DNA of 64,000 nucleotides from Oceanospirillales bacterium (GTDB lineage: Bacteria; Pseudomonadota; Gammaproteobacteria; Pseudomonadales; Balneatricaceae): positions 124,001 to 188,000 of the forward strand of contig JAAEYW010000004.1 of NCBI GenBank assembly GCA_018223185.1. The letters are read 5' to 3'. This document shows positions 35,567-43,894 of the stretch, in pieces (within the stretch, counting starts at the first letter, position 1; each line of letters starts with the position of its first letter). Both the position numbers and the translations under genes were made by a program. Below the pieces are notes generated by a model, which was not told where the DNA came from, searched no databases, and was given only the letters and a program-made list of their open reading frames with translations.

Positions 35567-36751
35567 TTATTCGTCAGCCATATAGACTTTAATGATACGG
35601 GAGACCGTATTGACCAGTAGCTCTGCTTCGGTGTCGCTCATAATCAGAGGCGGCAGCATGCGTACAACTTTACCGCCGCCAGTCACATTAAGGAGCACGC
35701 CTTTCACTTTAGAGAGTACTGCCAGTTCAGTTCCGGCTTCAGTCAGCTCAATTGCCAGCAGCAGGCCCTTGTTACGAATCTCTTTTACGTATGAAGCATC
35801 GCCCAGCTGAGCACGAAAGCCCTCAGCGATCCTGTTACCCAGTACTGCGGCACGCTGATCCAGCTTCTCTTCGGTAATCGTATTAACGACAGCCAGTGCC
35901 GCGGCGCAGCAGAGCGGGTTGCCACCATACGTTGAACCGTGACTACCGGGTGTCAGAATATCTGCGGCTTTGCCGTGTGCGAGGCAGGCGCCAATCGGTA
36001 CGCCATTACCCAGGCCTTTAGCGGTAGTGACCACATCTGGCAAGATACCGTTCTGCTGATAGGCGAAATAGGTGCCGGTGCGACCGTTTCCGGTTTGCAC
36101 CTCGTCCAGCATCAGCAGCAAATCATTCGCATCGCAGATCTCTCGTAGCTGATTCAGATAATCATCAGCTGGAATGACAATCCCACCTTCACCCTGAATC
36201 GGTTCGACAAGGATGGCAACCACATCAGCGTTGTTGCTGATAATGTTTTTCACTGCATCAGCGTCGTTGTAGGGAGCGCGAACAAAGCCGCCGACCAGCG
36301 GTTCAAAACCTGCCTGTGCCGAACGATTACCGGTGGCGCTCAGAGTTGCCATAGTACGGCCGTGGAAAGAACCCTCCATAACGATTATGGTTGGTTTCTC
36401 GATTCCCTTGGCGTGGCCGAATTTACGGGCTATCTTTATGGCCGCTTCATTGGCTTCAGCACCTGAATTACCAAAAAACACGTTATCCATACCGGATATC
36501 TGGGTCAGACGTTCAGCCAGACGCTCCTGGTTGGTGATGGTGTACAGGTTTGACGTGTGAATGAGCTGGCTGGCCTGCTCGCTGATTGCTGTAGTGACAG
36601 CCGGATGCGCATGACCCAGACCGCAGACAGCGATACCGCTGAGCGCGTCCAGATATTTGTTGCCATCTGTATCAAACAGCCAGCAGCCTTGTCCGTGGTC
36701 AAATGCTACGGAAAGGCGCGAGTAAGTATTCATAACGGGCTGTGTAGACAT
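35567..36751 (-). CDS. argD: Acetylornithine aminotransferase
   Basis: A 394-residue class III PLP transaminase that converts N-acetylglutamate semialdehyde to N-acetylornithine (and may act as succinyldiaminopimelate transaminase). The glycine-rich GNSGAEANEAAIK is at about residue 94, LDEVQTGNGRTG at about 213 and the PLP Lys in TTAKGLGNGVPIG at about residue 243. Other substrates such as ornithine or beta-alanine are possible in the family, but the argF neighbour supports ArgD. Confidence 0.94.
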   Translation of the reverse strand: MSTQPVMNTYSRLSVAFDHGQGCWLFDTDGNKYLDALSGIAVCGLGHAHPAVTTAISEQASQLIHTSNLYTITNQERLAERLTQISGMDNVFFGNSGAEANEAAIKIARKFGHAKGIEKPTIIVMEGSFHGRTMATLSATGNRSAQAGFEPLVGGFVRAPYNDADAVKNIISNNADVVAILVEPIQGEGGIVIPADDYLNQLREICDANDLLLMLDEVQTGNGRTGTYFAYQQNGILPDVVTTAKGLGNGVPIGACLAHGKAADILTPGSHGSTYGGNPLCCAAALAVVNTITEEKLDQRAAVLGNRIAEGFRAQLGDASYVKEIRNKGLLLAIELTEAGTELAVLSKVKGVLLNVTGGGKVVRMLPPLIMSDTEAELLVNTVSRIIKVYMADE

Positions 36752-36791
36752 CGAAGTCCCTCAATTAAGTCCCTCTATGGTAACGCAAAAC

Positions 36792-36815
36792 GGCAGCTTA
36801 TTACTGGCTGCCGAA
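36792..36815 (-). promoter_or_regulatory. Terminator-like hairpin in the argD leader
   Basis: Read on the minus strand, CGGCAGC and GCTGCCG form a perfect 7-bp stem around a 9-base loop, followed by TTTTG. It ends about 40 bp before the argD start codon, so it would lie in the 5' leader if the promoter is further upstream. An attenuator is possible; no leader peptide was found. Confidence 0.4.
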
Positions 36816-37067
36816 CGGAAAACCAGCCATTCTATGTACTTGCCTGTGAATAAGCAAGATGCTGTACAGAACTTGAGATCCGCTATGGTTGACCCCATAT
36901 ATAATCACATGCAGTTTTTCTAATCAGCGTTTATTATAGTCGCAGGTAATAAAGCTGATTTTTTCCTGGCTATACCCGAGTAAATTGATCGGGTTTATGC
37001 TAGGATTTCTTCATCAATAAAGATTAACGCCAGAGATCTGGCGGCCAGTTAAAGCATAGGTAGATTT

Positions 37068-37403
37068 ATGAGCGTTATAGACACTATTAAAGAGCAAATT
37101 GAATCCAACGATATCCTCTTATATATGAAGGGTACACCACGTTTTCCTCAGTGCGGTTTCTCTTCCCGTGCGTCTGAAGCGATCATGTCCTGTGGCGCCC
37201 GTTTTGCATTTGTAAATATTCTGGAAAGTCCTGAAATCCGTGCTGAACTGCCTAAATATGCAAACTGGCCAACGTTTCCGCAACTGTGGATTAAAGGTGA
37301 GCTGATCGGTGGTTGTGACATTATCGCTGAAATGGCTAGCAGTGGTGAGCTGAAAGAGCTGATCGATTCAATTGCGGTTGCCGATGATTCAGCTGAAGGC
37401 TGA
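37068..37403 (+). CDS. grxD: Monothiol glutaredoxin (Grx4 type)
   Basis: A 111-residue CGFS glutaredoxin. It binds a [2Fe-2S] cluster with glutathione and takes part in Fe-S cluster delivery with BolA-type partners. The active site PQCGFSSRA lies at about residue 28-36, with the GSH-binding WPTFPQLWIKGELIGGCDI segment at 66-85. The length matches E. coli GrxD (115). It stands upstream of the peroxiredoxin gene but with a 200-bp gap that carries its own regulatory site. Confidence 0.96.
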   Translation: MSVIDTIKEQIESNDILLYMKGTPRFPQCGFSSRASEAIMSCGARFAFVNILESPEIRAELPKYANWPTFPQLWIKGELIGGCDIIAEMASSGELKELIDSIAVADDSAEG

Positions 37404-37453
37404 GTGCTCAGGTAAATTTTCGCCAGATGAGCTTTTGAGATAGAAAAACTCTG

Positions 37454-37490
37454 ATAGATGTAGTTTATCGGTTGTATAGTTGTCTTTAAT
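37454..37490 (+). promoter_or_regulatory. Probable OxyR-type site and promoter before the peroxiredoxin gene
   Basis: Four ATAG/CTAT-like tetrads with exactly seven bases between each: ATAG (37454), TTAT (37465), ATAG (37476), TAAT (37487). This matches the OxyR half-site array ATAG-N7-CTAT-N7-ATAG-N7-CTAT in spacing and in 13 of 16 tetrad positions. A possible promoter, TTGTAT (37473) and TATAAA (37497) with 18-bp spacing, overlaps it. Confidence 0.5.
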
Positions 37491-37602
37491 TAGTGTTATA
37501 AAACGACTGCAACTAAGCTATCAGGACTTCTTTTTTACACCGTGTGTGAATAGTGTTGTTTGCACATGGGTTTAACGCTTTACTTAACAATGGAGATATA
37601 AA

Positions 37603-38205
37603 ATGGGCGTATTAGTAGGTAAGCAGGCTCCTGATTTCACCGCGCCAGCGGTTCTGGGTAACGGTGACATCGTTGATGCTTTCACGCTGTCTGAAGCGAC
37701 TAAAGGTAAGAAGGCTGTTGTTTTCTTCTACCCACTTGATTTCACATTTGTTTGTCCATCTGAACTGCTGGCTTTTGATCACCGTATTGAAGAGTTCAAA
37801 AAGCGTAATGTTGAAGTGATCGGTGTTTCTATCGATTCTCACTTCTCTCATAACGCTTGGCGTAACACTCCGGTAAATGAAGGCGGTATCGGTCCGGTTA
37901 ACTACACTCTGGTTGCCGACATGACTCACAGCATCTGTAAGTCTTACGATGTTGAGTCTGAGGGTGGTGTTGCTTACCGTGGTTCTTTTCTGATCGACGA
38001 AGAGGGTCAGGTGCGTCACCAGGTTGTTAACGATCTGCCGCTGGGTCGTAACGTAGATGAAATGCTGCGTATGGTTGATGCTCTGGCATTCCACCAGACA
38101 CATGGCGAAGTCTGCCCGGCTGGCTGGAACGAAGGCGACAAAGGTATGGACGCTTCTCCTGCAGGCGTAGCAGCATACCTGAGCGAGAACGCTGACAAAC
38201 TGTAA
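37603..38205 (+). CDS. 2-Cys peroxiredoxin (AhpC/Prx1 type)
   Basis: A 200-residue typical 2-Cys peroxiredoxin that reduces peroxides. The peroxidatic Cys is in DFTFVCPSELLAF (about residue 51), and the resolving Cys is in HGEVCPAGW (about residue 170). A GGIG-type motif and a C-terminal YL segment, seen in oxidation-sensitive forms, are also present (GGIGPVNY, AAYLSEN). The gene is single, with a terminator at 38274. Its upstream OxyR-like site agrees with peroxide induction. Confidence 0.94.
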   Translation: MGVLVGKQAPDFTAPAVLGNGDIVDAFTLSEATKGKKAVVFFYPLDFTFVCPSELLAFDHRIEEFKKRNVEVIGVSIDSHFSHNAWRNTPVNEGGIGPVNYTLVADMTHSICKSYDVESEGGVAYRGSFLIDEEGQVRHQVVNDLPLGRNVDEMLRMVDALAFHQTHGEVCPAGWNEGDKGMDASPAGVAAYLSENADKL

Positions 38206-38273
38206 TTCTTTTAACGCATAGCGTTAATAGAGCAGCCGCTGGATGTATCGCTGAGCGATACTTACTGGTAGCT

Positions 38274-38301
38274 AAAAAAACCGCCATCTGGCGGTTTTTT
38301 T
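38274..38301 (+). terminator. Intrinsic terminator after the peroxiredoxin gene
   Basis: AAACCGCCA and TGGCGGTTT stem with a 2-base loop followed by a T tract. Confidence 0.9.
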
Positions 38302-38389
38302 ATGTCTGAAACTGAGCTGTAGATAAACGCTGTACGAGCTTTTCCTGGCAAGCGACGCAGTTGCGTCTAACAACGAGTCACTGCTTTTT

Positions 38390-39040
38390 TCATTCGTAAC
38401 GGTGTTCCATCATCTGCCAGCCACCCAGGTCTTTCCAGCGGTTAACAATTGTGCAGAACAGTTCTGCAGTTTTCATCGTGTCATAGAGGGCGGAGTGTGC
38501 CTGCTTGCCATCGAAATCGATATCGGCCAGGTCGCAGGATTTAGCCAGAACGGTGTGGCCAAACGCGAGACCCGCCAGAGTGGCGGTATCGAAGGTTGAG
38601 AACGGGTGAAACGGGTTGCGTTTAATGTCGCAACGTTCGGCAGCGGCAGTAACGAATCCATGATCGAATGAGGCGTTGTGGCCGACCAGAATAGCTCGCT
38701 TACAGTTGTGTGACTTCACCGCCTTGCGTATTGGTTTGAAAATCTTTTCCAGCGCAATCTCTTCAGGAATGGCCCCTCTTAACGGGTTAAAAGGGTCGAT
38801 TCCAGTGAAGTCCAGGGCAGATTTTTCAAGGTTGGCGCCTTCAAAAGGCTCAACATTAAACTCATAACTCTCATCGATAAGGAGATTGCCGTCATCATCC
38901 ATAGTCAGGGTGACTGCTGCAATTTCCAGCAGTGCATCTGTCTGTGCATTAAAACCGGCGGTTTCCACGTCGATCACAACGGGAAGGTAGCCCCGGAAAC
39001 GGTTTGACATTGGGTGCTGGTACTGAGCGCTTCTGTTCAA
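38390..39040 (-). CDS. rnt: Ribonuclease T
   Basis: A 216-residue DEDDh 3'-5' exoribonuclease that trims tRNA CCA ends and matures stable RNAs. The catalytic residues are visible: VIDVETAGF (Asp, Glu, about residue 23), [10 protein letters not shown] (Asp, about residue 125) and QAHSALYD (His and Asp, about residue 185). [12 protein letters not shown] is typical. The TTG at 39040 has AAGGA seven bases upstream and gives the usual length before [17 protein letters not shown]; an ATG at 39010 is the alternative. Confidence 0.94.
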   Translation of the reverse strand: MNRSAQYQHPMSNRFRGYLPVVIDVETAGFNAQTDALLEIAAVTLTMDDDGNLLIDESYEFNVEPFEGANLEKSALDFTGIDPFNPLRGAIPEEIALEKIFKPIRKAVKSHNCKRAILVGHNASFDHGFVTAAAERCDIKRNPFHPFSTFDTATLAGLAFGHTVLAKSCDLADIDFDGKQAHSALYDTMKTAELFCTIVNRWKDLGGWQMMEHRYE

Positions 39041-39244
39041 TGCATATCCTTAATGGCTGATTTCGACAGCCAGGTTCTGGTGATTAGCTGAGCTCAAGTG
39101 TAAAGAGTTGCTCTGGTTTTCACAAATAACTCTGCAATGTCCATTTGCAAAAGTGGCAGCATGTTAGAATCTAAAGCTTTTCAGGCATGTGCCGATACAG
39201 GGTGGCAAGCTAACCCCCTAATTGTTCTTGGATTCCGGTTGTTT

Positions 39245-40093
39245 ATGCGTATTGCCCTGCTGTTGCTTTTATTGACCTTTTCTATTCCGGGCTTCGCGGC
39301 AGGTTATTCTGCATCGATTGAGCAGTCGCGCTGGGAACTGGAGGCATCGAAATTCAGTTGTCGCCTGTCACAGACCATTCCTCTGTTTGGCGAAGGTGAA
39401 TTTAATCAGGAAGCCGGAGAGACCGTCCGTTTTATTCTTAAGCCGCTACAGGGGCATGGCCTTAAAGGACAGGTGCAGATTATGGAAGCGGCATCGCCAT
39501 GGCAGCCAGGCATAGCAACCCGCGAGATTGGAGCGGTTAAATTTGCCGCTGACGGCACCATAGCGGTACCAACCGGCTTTTCTCAGCAGATGCTGGCCAG
39601 TCTGTTTCGGGGGCGTATGCCGACGTTTCTGGCACAGAACTGGGCTGAAACCGGCGAAACGGTGCGGATAGGGCTGTCGGCGGCAAACTTCCCGCCGGCC
39701 TATCAGGCGTATGCTGATTGTATCGCTGATCTGCTTCCTGTGAACTACCGGCAGATCGCCAGAACCGCGGTGCTGTTCCCCTCTGCTCAGTGGCAGTTGT
39801 CAGACTCCACCAAAGCGCGCCTTGATCTGATTGCGATCTACGTTAACAGTGATGATTCAGTAAAATCGATCTATGTTGACGGCCACTCTGATGCTCAGGG
39901 TCGGCGACTGGCTAACCGGGACTTGTCTAAAAAACGAGCAGAAGCGGTTGCCTTGTATCTGGAGCAGAAAGGTGTCAGTCCTGAGCGCATCACCACCCGA
40001 TATCATGGTGAACGTTATCCCGTGGCTCAGAGTAATGATCGTCTTACCCGGGAGCGCAGTCGCCGGGTTACTATCCGCTTAGACCGAAACTGA
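39245..40093 (+). CDS. motY: MotY-like OmpA-family flagellar protein
   Basis: A ~282-residue secreted protein. A signal peptide covers ~18 residues (MRIALLLLLLTFSIPGFA). The N-terminal MotY-type domain (YSASIEQSRWELEASKFSC...) precedes an OmpA-like peptidoglycan-binding domain with VDGHSDAQG...RDLSKKRAEAV...RTRERSRRV-type sequence. MotY stabilises the PomA/PomB stator T ring in sodium-driven polar flagella. Start ATG at 39245 is chosen because it begins the signal peptide. No stator gene is adjacent. Confidence 0.9.
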   Translation: MRIALLLLLLTFSIPGFAAGYSASIEQSRWELEASKFSCRLSQTIPLFGEGEFNQEAGETVRFILKPLQGHGLKGQVQIMEAASPWQPGIATREIGAVKFAADGTIAVPTGFSQQMLASLFRGRMPTFLAQNWAETGETVRIGLSAANFPPAYQAYADCIADLLPVNYRQIARTAVLFPSAQWQLSDSTKARLDLIAIYVNSDDSVKSIYVDGHSDAQGRRLANRDLSKKRAEAVALYLEQKGVSPERITTRYHGERYPVAQSNDRLTRERSRRVTIRLDRN

Positions 40094-40238
40094 CAGTCTC
40101 TGCTGTCACTGATTCAGGAAGTTTAATCCCCCTGTTACTCTGGCGTAATCGTGGTACAATTGCGCCCTTTCCTATTTTAGGTATCCGGTAGAGACTATGG
40201 TGCTCTCTACGGGCTGATTTTGCGTTTGGAGCCTCTCT

Positions 40239-41465
40239 ATGTCCGACATTAAAAAGGTTGTGCTGGCCTATTCCGGCGGCCTTGATACATCTGTAATCGT
40301 TCGCTGGTTGCAGGAAACTTATAATTGTGAAGTGGTAACCTTTACGGCTGACCTGGGTCAGGGTGAAGAGGTTGAGCCGGCGCGTGCCAAAGCTGAAGCG
40401 CTGGGTGTGAAAGAGATCTATATCGAAGATCTGCGAGAAGAGTTTGTTCGTGACTTTGTCTTCCCGATGTTCCGTGCTAACACTATCTATGAAGGTGAGT
40501 ATCTGCTGGGTACTTCTATCGCACGTCCGCTGATTGCCAAGCGCCTGATCGAAATCGCCAATGCAACCGGTGCTGATGCGATCTCTCACGGTGCGACCGG
40601 TAAGGGTAATGATCAGGTGCGTTTCGAGCTGGGAGCCTATGCGCTGAAGCCGGGTGTTAAAGTGATTGCGCCATGGCGTGAGTGGGATCTGACCTCCCGC
40701 GAAACCCTGATGAACTACTGTAAAGAGCACAACATTCCGGTTGATTTCTCCAGTAACAAGAAGAAGTCTCCTTACTCAATGGATGCGAACCTGCTGCACA
40801 TCTCCTACGAGGGTGACATTCTGGAAGATCCATGGGCTGAGGCGGAAGCAGATATGTGGCGCTGGTCTGTATCTCCTGAGGATGCTCCGGATCAGGCAAC
40901 TTACCTCGAACTGACTTACGAGAAAGGCGATATTGTCGCGATTGATGGCAAGCCAATGAGCCCTGCGACCGTTCTGGAATACCTGAACAAAGTCGGTGGC
41001 GAGAACGGTGTTGGTCGTCTGGATATCGTGGAAAACCGCTTTGTTGGTATGAAGTCCCGCGGTTGCTATGAAACTCCGGGGGGCACTATCATGATGCGCG
41101 CGCACCGGGCGATTGAATCAATCACTCTGGATCGTGAAGTAGCTCACTTGAAAGATGAGCTGATGCCGCGTTATGCCAAGACTATCTACAACGGTTTCTG
41201 GTGGTCTGAAGAGCGTAAAATGATGCAGCAGATGATTGACTTTTCTCAGCGTAATGTTAATGGCGATGTGCGCCTTAAGCTTTACAAAGGCAATGTAATT
41301 GTCGTTGGCCGTCGCTCTGAAAACAGTCTTTTCGACGAGAGTATCGCAACGTTTGAAGATGATGCAGGCTCTTACGATCAGAAAGATGCCGCTGGCTTTA
41401 TCAAGCTGAATGCGCTGCGTATGCGTATCGCCGCAAGCAAGGGGCGGGATCTGCTTAACGGCTGA
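40239..41465 (+). CDS. argG: Argininosuccinate synthase
   Basis: A 408-residue class I argininosuccinate synthase that joins citrulline and aspartate with ATP. The N-terminal P-loop-like [12 protein letters not shown] is at residues 9-20, [15 protein letters not shown] at about 113, and [14 protein letters not shown] at about 270. It completes the last-but-one step of arginine synthesis with argF and argD upstream. It is a single gene ending in a terminator; argH was not seen in the window. Confidence 0.96.
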   Translation: MSDIKKVVLAYSGGLDTSVIVRWLQETYNCEVVTFTADLGQGEEVEPARAKAEALGVKEIYIEDLREEFVRDFVFPMFRANTIYEGEYLLGTSIARPLIAKRLIEIANATGADAISHGATGKGNDQVRFELGAYALKPGVKVIAPWREWDLTSRETLMNYCKEHNIPVDFSSNKKKSPYSMDANLLHISYEGDILEDPWAEAEADMWRWSVSPEDAPDQATYLELTYEKGDIVAIDGKPMSPATVLEYLNKVGGENGVGRLDIVENRFVGMKSRGCYETPGGTIMMRAHRAIESITLDREVAHLKDELMPRYAKTIYNGFWWSEERKMMQQMIDFSQRNVNGDVRLKLYKGNVIVVGRRSENSLFDESIATFEDDAGSYDQKDAAGFIKLNALRMRIAASKGRDLLNG

Positions 41466-41481
41466 TTTTGATATATGCAGG

Positions 41482-41517
41482 AAAAGCCCTGATATGTACC
41501 CATATCGGGGTTTTTTT
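41482..41517 (+). terminator. Intrinsic terminator after argG
   Basis: AGCCCTGATATG pairs with CATATCGGGGTT around a TACC loop, followed by seven T. Confidence 0.88.
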
Positions 41518-41588
41518 GTCTCTGGACTACTTTGATAATTATCTGATTTATATGATACTTTGATAAATTCCATTCTAATGTAGGACCT

Positions 41589-43178
41589 ATGGAAATCAGC
41601 TACTCGGATAAAAAAGTTCTGATTGTTGATAACCGCCTGGAAGATCTTGCTGAACTCAAGATGATCCTGGGGAGCATGGGTGTGGCCGACATTCAGGTCG
41701 CCTCATCTGTCAATATGGCTCTGGTGTTACTGCGTGAGAAACATTATGACATCTGTTTTGTTTTGTTCGATCTGGGCAAAGACCATAAGAATGGTCTTCA
41801 GCTGATTCAGGAAGCGACTGCAGAGGGGATTCGGCAGTTTTCCACAATTTACTCTTTGATTGTTGACCCTGAGCGCTCTAAGTTGCTGTTCGGCTCCCTT
41901 GACAGTTCCCCCGACACTTATATCTCTAAACCCTATTCTGAACCTAAGGTGCGGTTTCGTTTAGAAAAGATTATGCGGGTCAAGCAGGTGATGCAGCCGC
42001 TTGATGAGTTGCTGGATCGGGGGCAGCTGCAAGACGCTTTGTTGATGTGTGACAGACTGGTCCAGAGTTATCCGGCACTGAAACTTTATATCCAGCGGAT
42101 GCGGGGCATTATCCTGCTTGAAGAGGGTGGCTATGCCGACGCTGAACAGCTGTTCGGGTCTATAGTTGCTCAGCGTGTGCAGCCCTGGGCTCAGGTGGGT
42201 CAGGGGATGGCGCTTTGTCATCAGGGGGATTACCTGAATGCCCGTCAGATTCTGCAACAGGTGATCGATGAGTCCCATTTCTGTGTTGAAGCCTATACCT
42301 GGCTGGCGCGGACTTACCGTGCACTGGGTGAGCGGGGAGAGGCGATCAGCTTGTTGCGTAAAGCGGTGATGCTGCAGCCCACGGTACCTGAGCTTCTGGG
42401 CGCTCTGGGCAGCATGGCGGCCCAGAATCAGGAGTGGAATGTCGCAGTTGACGCTTATAGCAATGCGATTCGGCATGCCCGGCAAAGCAGCTTTCAGTCG
42501 GATGACTATTACTTCAGCCTGGTTTCTGCGCTACTGGCCCGGAATAATTTTGACCGGGATGTAGAAGAGCATGCGATCCGGACCCTTGAGGACGTGGTGC
42601 TGGCGTTCCCGGGTGAGCCAATCGTACAGTTTAAATCGCGTCTGATGGTCGCTCAGGTTTATCGGCGTGCCGGGGCTCAGGAACGTGCTAATTTTGCAGC
42701 CCGAAACGCTTTTGATCTGTTTTGTGAACTTGAGCTGACTGAGAAAGCTGAGTGGGTGGAGCCCTTCCTGGAAGGTATGGAAGGCACTTCAGTGGAAACG
42801 GATGCTCAGGCGATGAAGCAGCATGTCAACCGGGACAGCTTCGCTCTGGAGTGGGGGAAGCTCAATATCCAGGGTATGCTCAGCTATCGTAAGAAAGATT
42901 ATCAGAAAGCGCTCGGTTTCTTTGTCCGGGCTGATAGCATTCTGCCGAACAATCCGAGTCTGACGCTTAATCTGGTTCAGGCCGCCCTTGAGCAGGCCCG
43001 CCATCCGGGGGGGGAGCGGACTGAATTGCTGTTGCAGTGTGATAATGCGCTCTACAACATCTACTATGGAGCGCTGAGTCTGCGTCAGCAGAAGCGCTAT
43101 CTGTCGCTGTCTGACAGGTGTGCCGATATGATGAAGGCAATGGTAGACGTTAAGCGTGAAGTTGAAGAGAGTAGCTGA
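41589..43178 (+). CDS. Response-regulator receiver domain with TPR repeats
   Basis: A 529-residue cytosolic protein. Residues ~8-128 are a CheY-like receiver with KVLIVDNRLEDL, the Asp in CFVLFDLGKD (about residue 60) and YISKPYSEP carrying the conserved Lys (about residue 104). Residues 140-500 are TPR-like helices (for example LLEEGGYADAEQLFGSIV, GDYLNARQILQQVI). There is no output DNA-binding or enzymatic domain; the protein probably signals through protein contacts. I do not know the pathway. A hairpin terminator overlaps the stop codon region. Confidence 0.88.
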   Translation: MEISYSDKKVLIVDNRLEDLAELKMILGSMGVADIQVASSVNMALVLLREKHYDICFVLFDLGKDHKNGLQLIQEATAEGIRQFSTIYSLIVDPERSKLLFGSLDSSPDTYISKPYSEPKVRFRLEKIMRVKQVMQPLDELLDRGQLQDALLMCDRLVQSYPALKLYIQRMRGIILLEEGGYADAEQLFGSIVAQRVQPWAQVGQGMALCHQGDYLNARQILQQVIDESHFCVEAYTWLARTYRALGERGEAISLLRKAVMLQPTVPELLGALGSMAAQNQEWNVAVDAYSNAIRHARQSSFQSDDYYFSLVSALLARNNFDRDVEEHAIRTLEDVVLAFPGEPIVQFKSRLMVAQVYRRAGAQERANFAARNAFDLFCELELTEKAEWVEPFLEGMEGTSVETDAQAMKQHVNRDSFALEWGKLNIQGMLSYRKKDYQKALGFFVRADSILPNNPSLTLNLVQAALEQARHPGGERTELLLQCDNALYNIYYGALSLRQQKRYLSLSDRCADMMKAMVDVKREVEESS

Positions 43179-43197
43179 TTATTGTGGCTACTTTTTT
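43171..43197 (+). terminator. Intrinsic terminator after the receiver-TPR gene
   Basis: AGTAGC and GCTACT form a 6-bp stem around TGATTATTGTG and are followed by TTTTTT. The stem begins inside the last codons of the gene. Confidence 0.75.
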
Positions 43198-43268
43198 GTG
43201 ACTGTCTTCGGGTAACGGCCTGTCCGGGTAGAGATTATTCGCACTGATGCCTCTGTGCTGTTTTGAAT

Positions 43269-43634
43269 TCAGAATAAAATAGTGTCGTCATCGCCGAGAA
43301 TCGAGTTTTCCATGACCGGCTGATTATGCTCATCGACGTCATAAGCGGAGCGGGCCAGCTTTCGGGCCAGCAGTTTCTGCTGTGCGGCTTCTGGCAGGTC
43401 AGTGAACAGGATGGTTTGTTTTGCAATCAGCAGATCGATAAGGTCTTCAAGAATCCGGCTGACCTCTGAATCGGTTTTGTTCAGAATCTCTTGCGGACTT
43501 TCGGTCTCGTTATTATTGCTGGAGAGGAAGTTAATGACTTCCGGGTCGGCAATATTGGCGATCGTTGAGTTTTCAGCAGGGAGTGCAGACAGAGAGATGA
43601 TCTGTCCCTGTTCATTTCTGATTGCATAGAGCAT
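43269..43634 (-). CDS. Conserved small protein of a family often mislabelled tryptophan synthase beta-like
   Basis: A 121-residue protein that begins MLYAIRNEQGQIISLSALP and has a helical middle with RILEDLIDLLIAKQTILF and FTDLPEAAQQKLLARKLAR (residues ~65-100). I recognise this from marine gammaproteobacterial and pseudomonad genomes, where it is sometimes called tryptophan synthase subunit beta-like although no TrpB domain is present. Function is unknown. It is convergent with the receiver-TPR gene and divergent from the mevalonate operon. Confidence 0.75.
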   Translation of the reverse strand: MLYAIRNEQGQIISLSALPAENSTIANIADPEVINFLSSNNNETESPQEILNKTDSEVSRILEDLIDLLIAKQTILFTDLPEAAQQKLLARKLARSAYDVDEHNQPVMENSILGDDDTILF

Positions 43635-43766
43635 AGGCCCGGGTTCCGCTGGTCTGATAAATAAATTACTCTAAGTATGGCGGCGACTCTTCCCGCGGGT
43701 CAAGCCTGTGCTGGCAGTTTGGGTACAATTCATGACTGATCTGCATCATGACACGAAGGTGCGCTG

Positions 43767-43817
43767 ATGGCCCTTCATTGCATAATGATGAGTGGCTATA
43801 TAAAATCCCCACTCTAA
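43767..43817 (+). CDS. Candidate leader peptide before the mevalonate operon
   Basis: A 16-codon frame, MALHCIMMSGYIKSPL then TAA, with GAAGGT about six bases upstream of its ATG. It ends 13 bp before a strong terminator-like hairpin, which itself lies just before the first mevalonate gene. This is the layout of ribosome-mediated attenuation. No obvious repeated control codon is seen apart from IMM, so it may be chance. Confidence 0.35.
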   Translation: MALHCIMMSGYIKSPL

Positions 43818-43830
43818 ACGAGCTTCCTGA

Positions 43831-43878
43831 AGGGTTGCAGTGCAGATCATGCTCATATGATCGCGGCAGCCCTTTTTT
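43831..43878 (+). promoter_or_regulatory. Terminator-like hairpin in the leader of the mevalonate operon
   Basis: AGGGTTGC (43831) pairs with GCAGCCCT (43866-43873, one G-T pair). Inside it GATCAT pairs with ATGATC. The stem is followed at once by TTTTTTATT. The structure ends 17 bp before the HMG-CoA reductase ATG, so transcripts that start upstream must pass it. A promoter downstream of it is not possible in the remaining space, hence it probably acts as an attenuator. Confidence 0.6.
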
Positions 43879-43894
43879 ATTGTACCGAGAGATT

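Noticed and set aside
43748-43894. In-frame N-terminal extension of HMG-CoA reductase
   Set aside because: It would translate through the leader hairpin, has no family match and no good ribosome site; the ATG at 43895 does.
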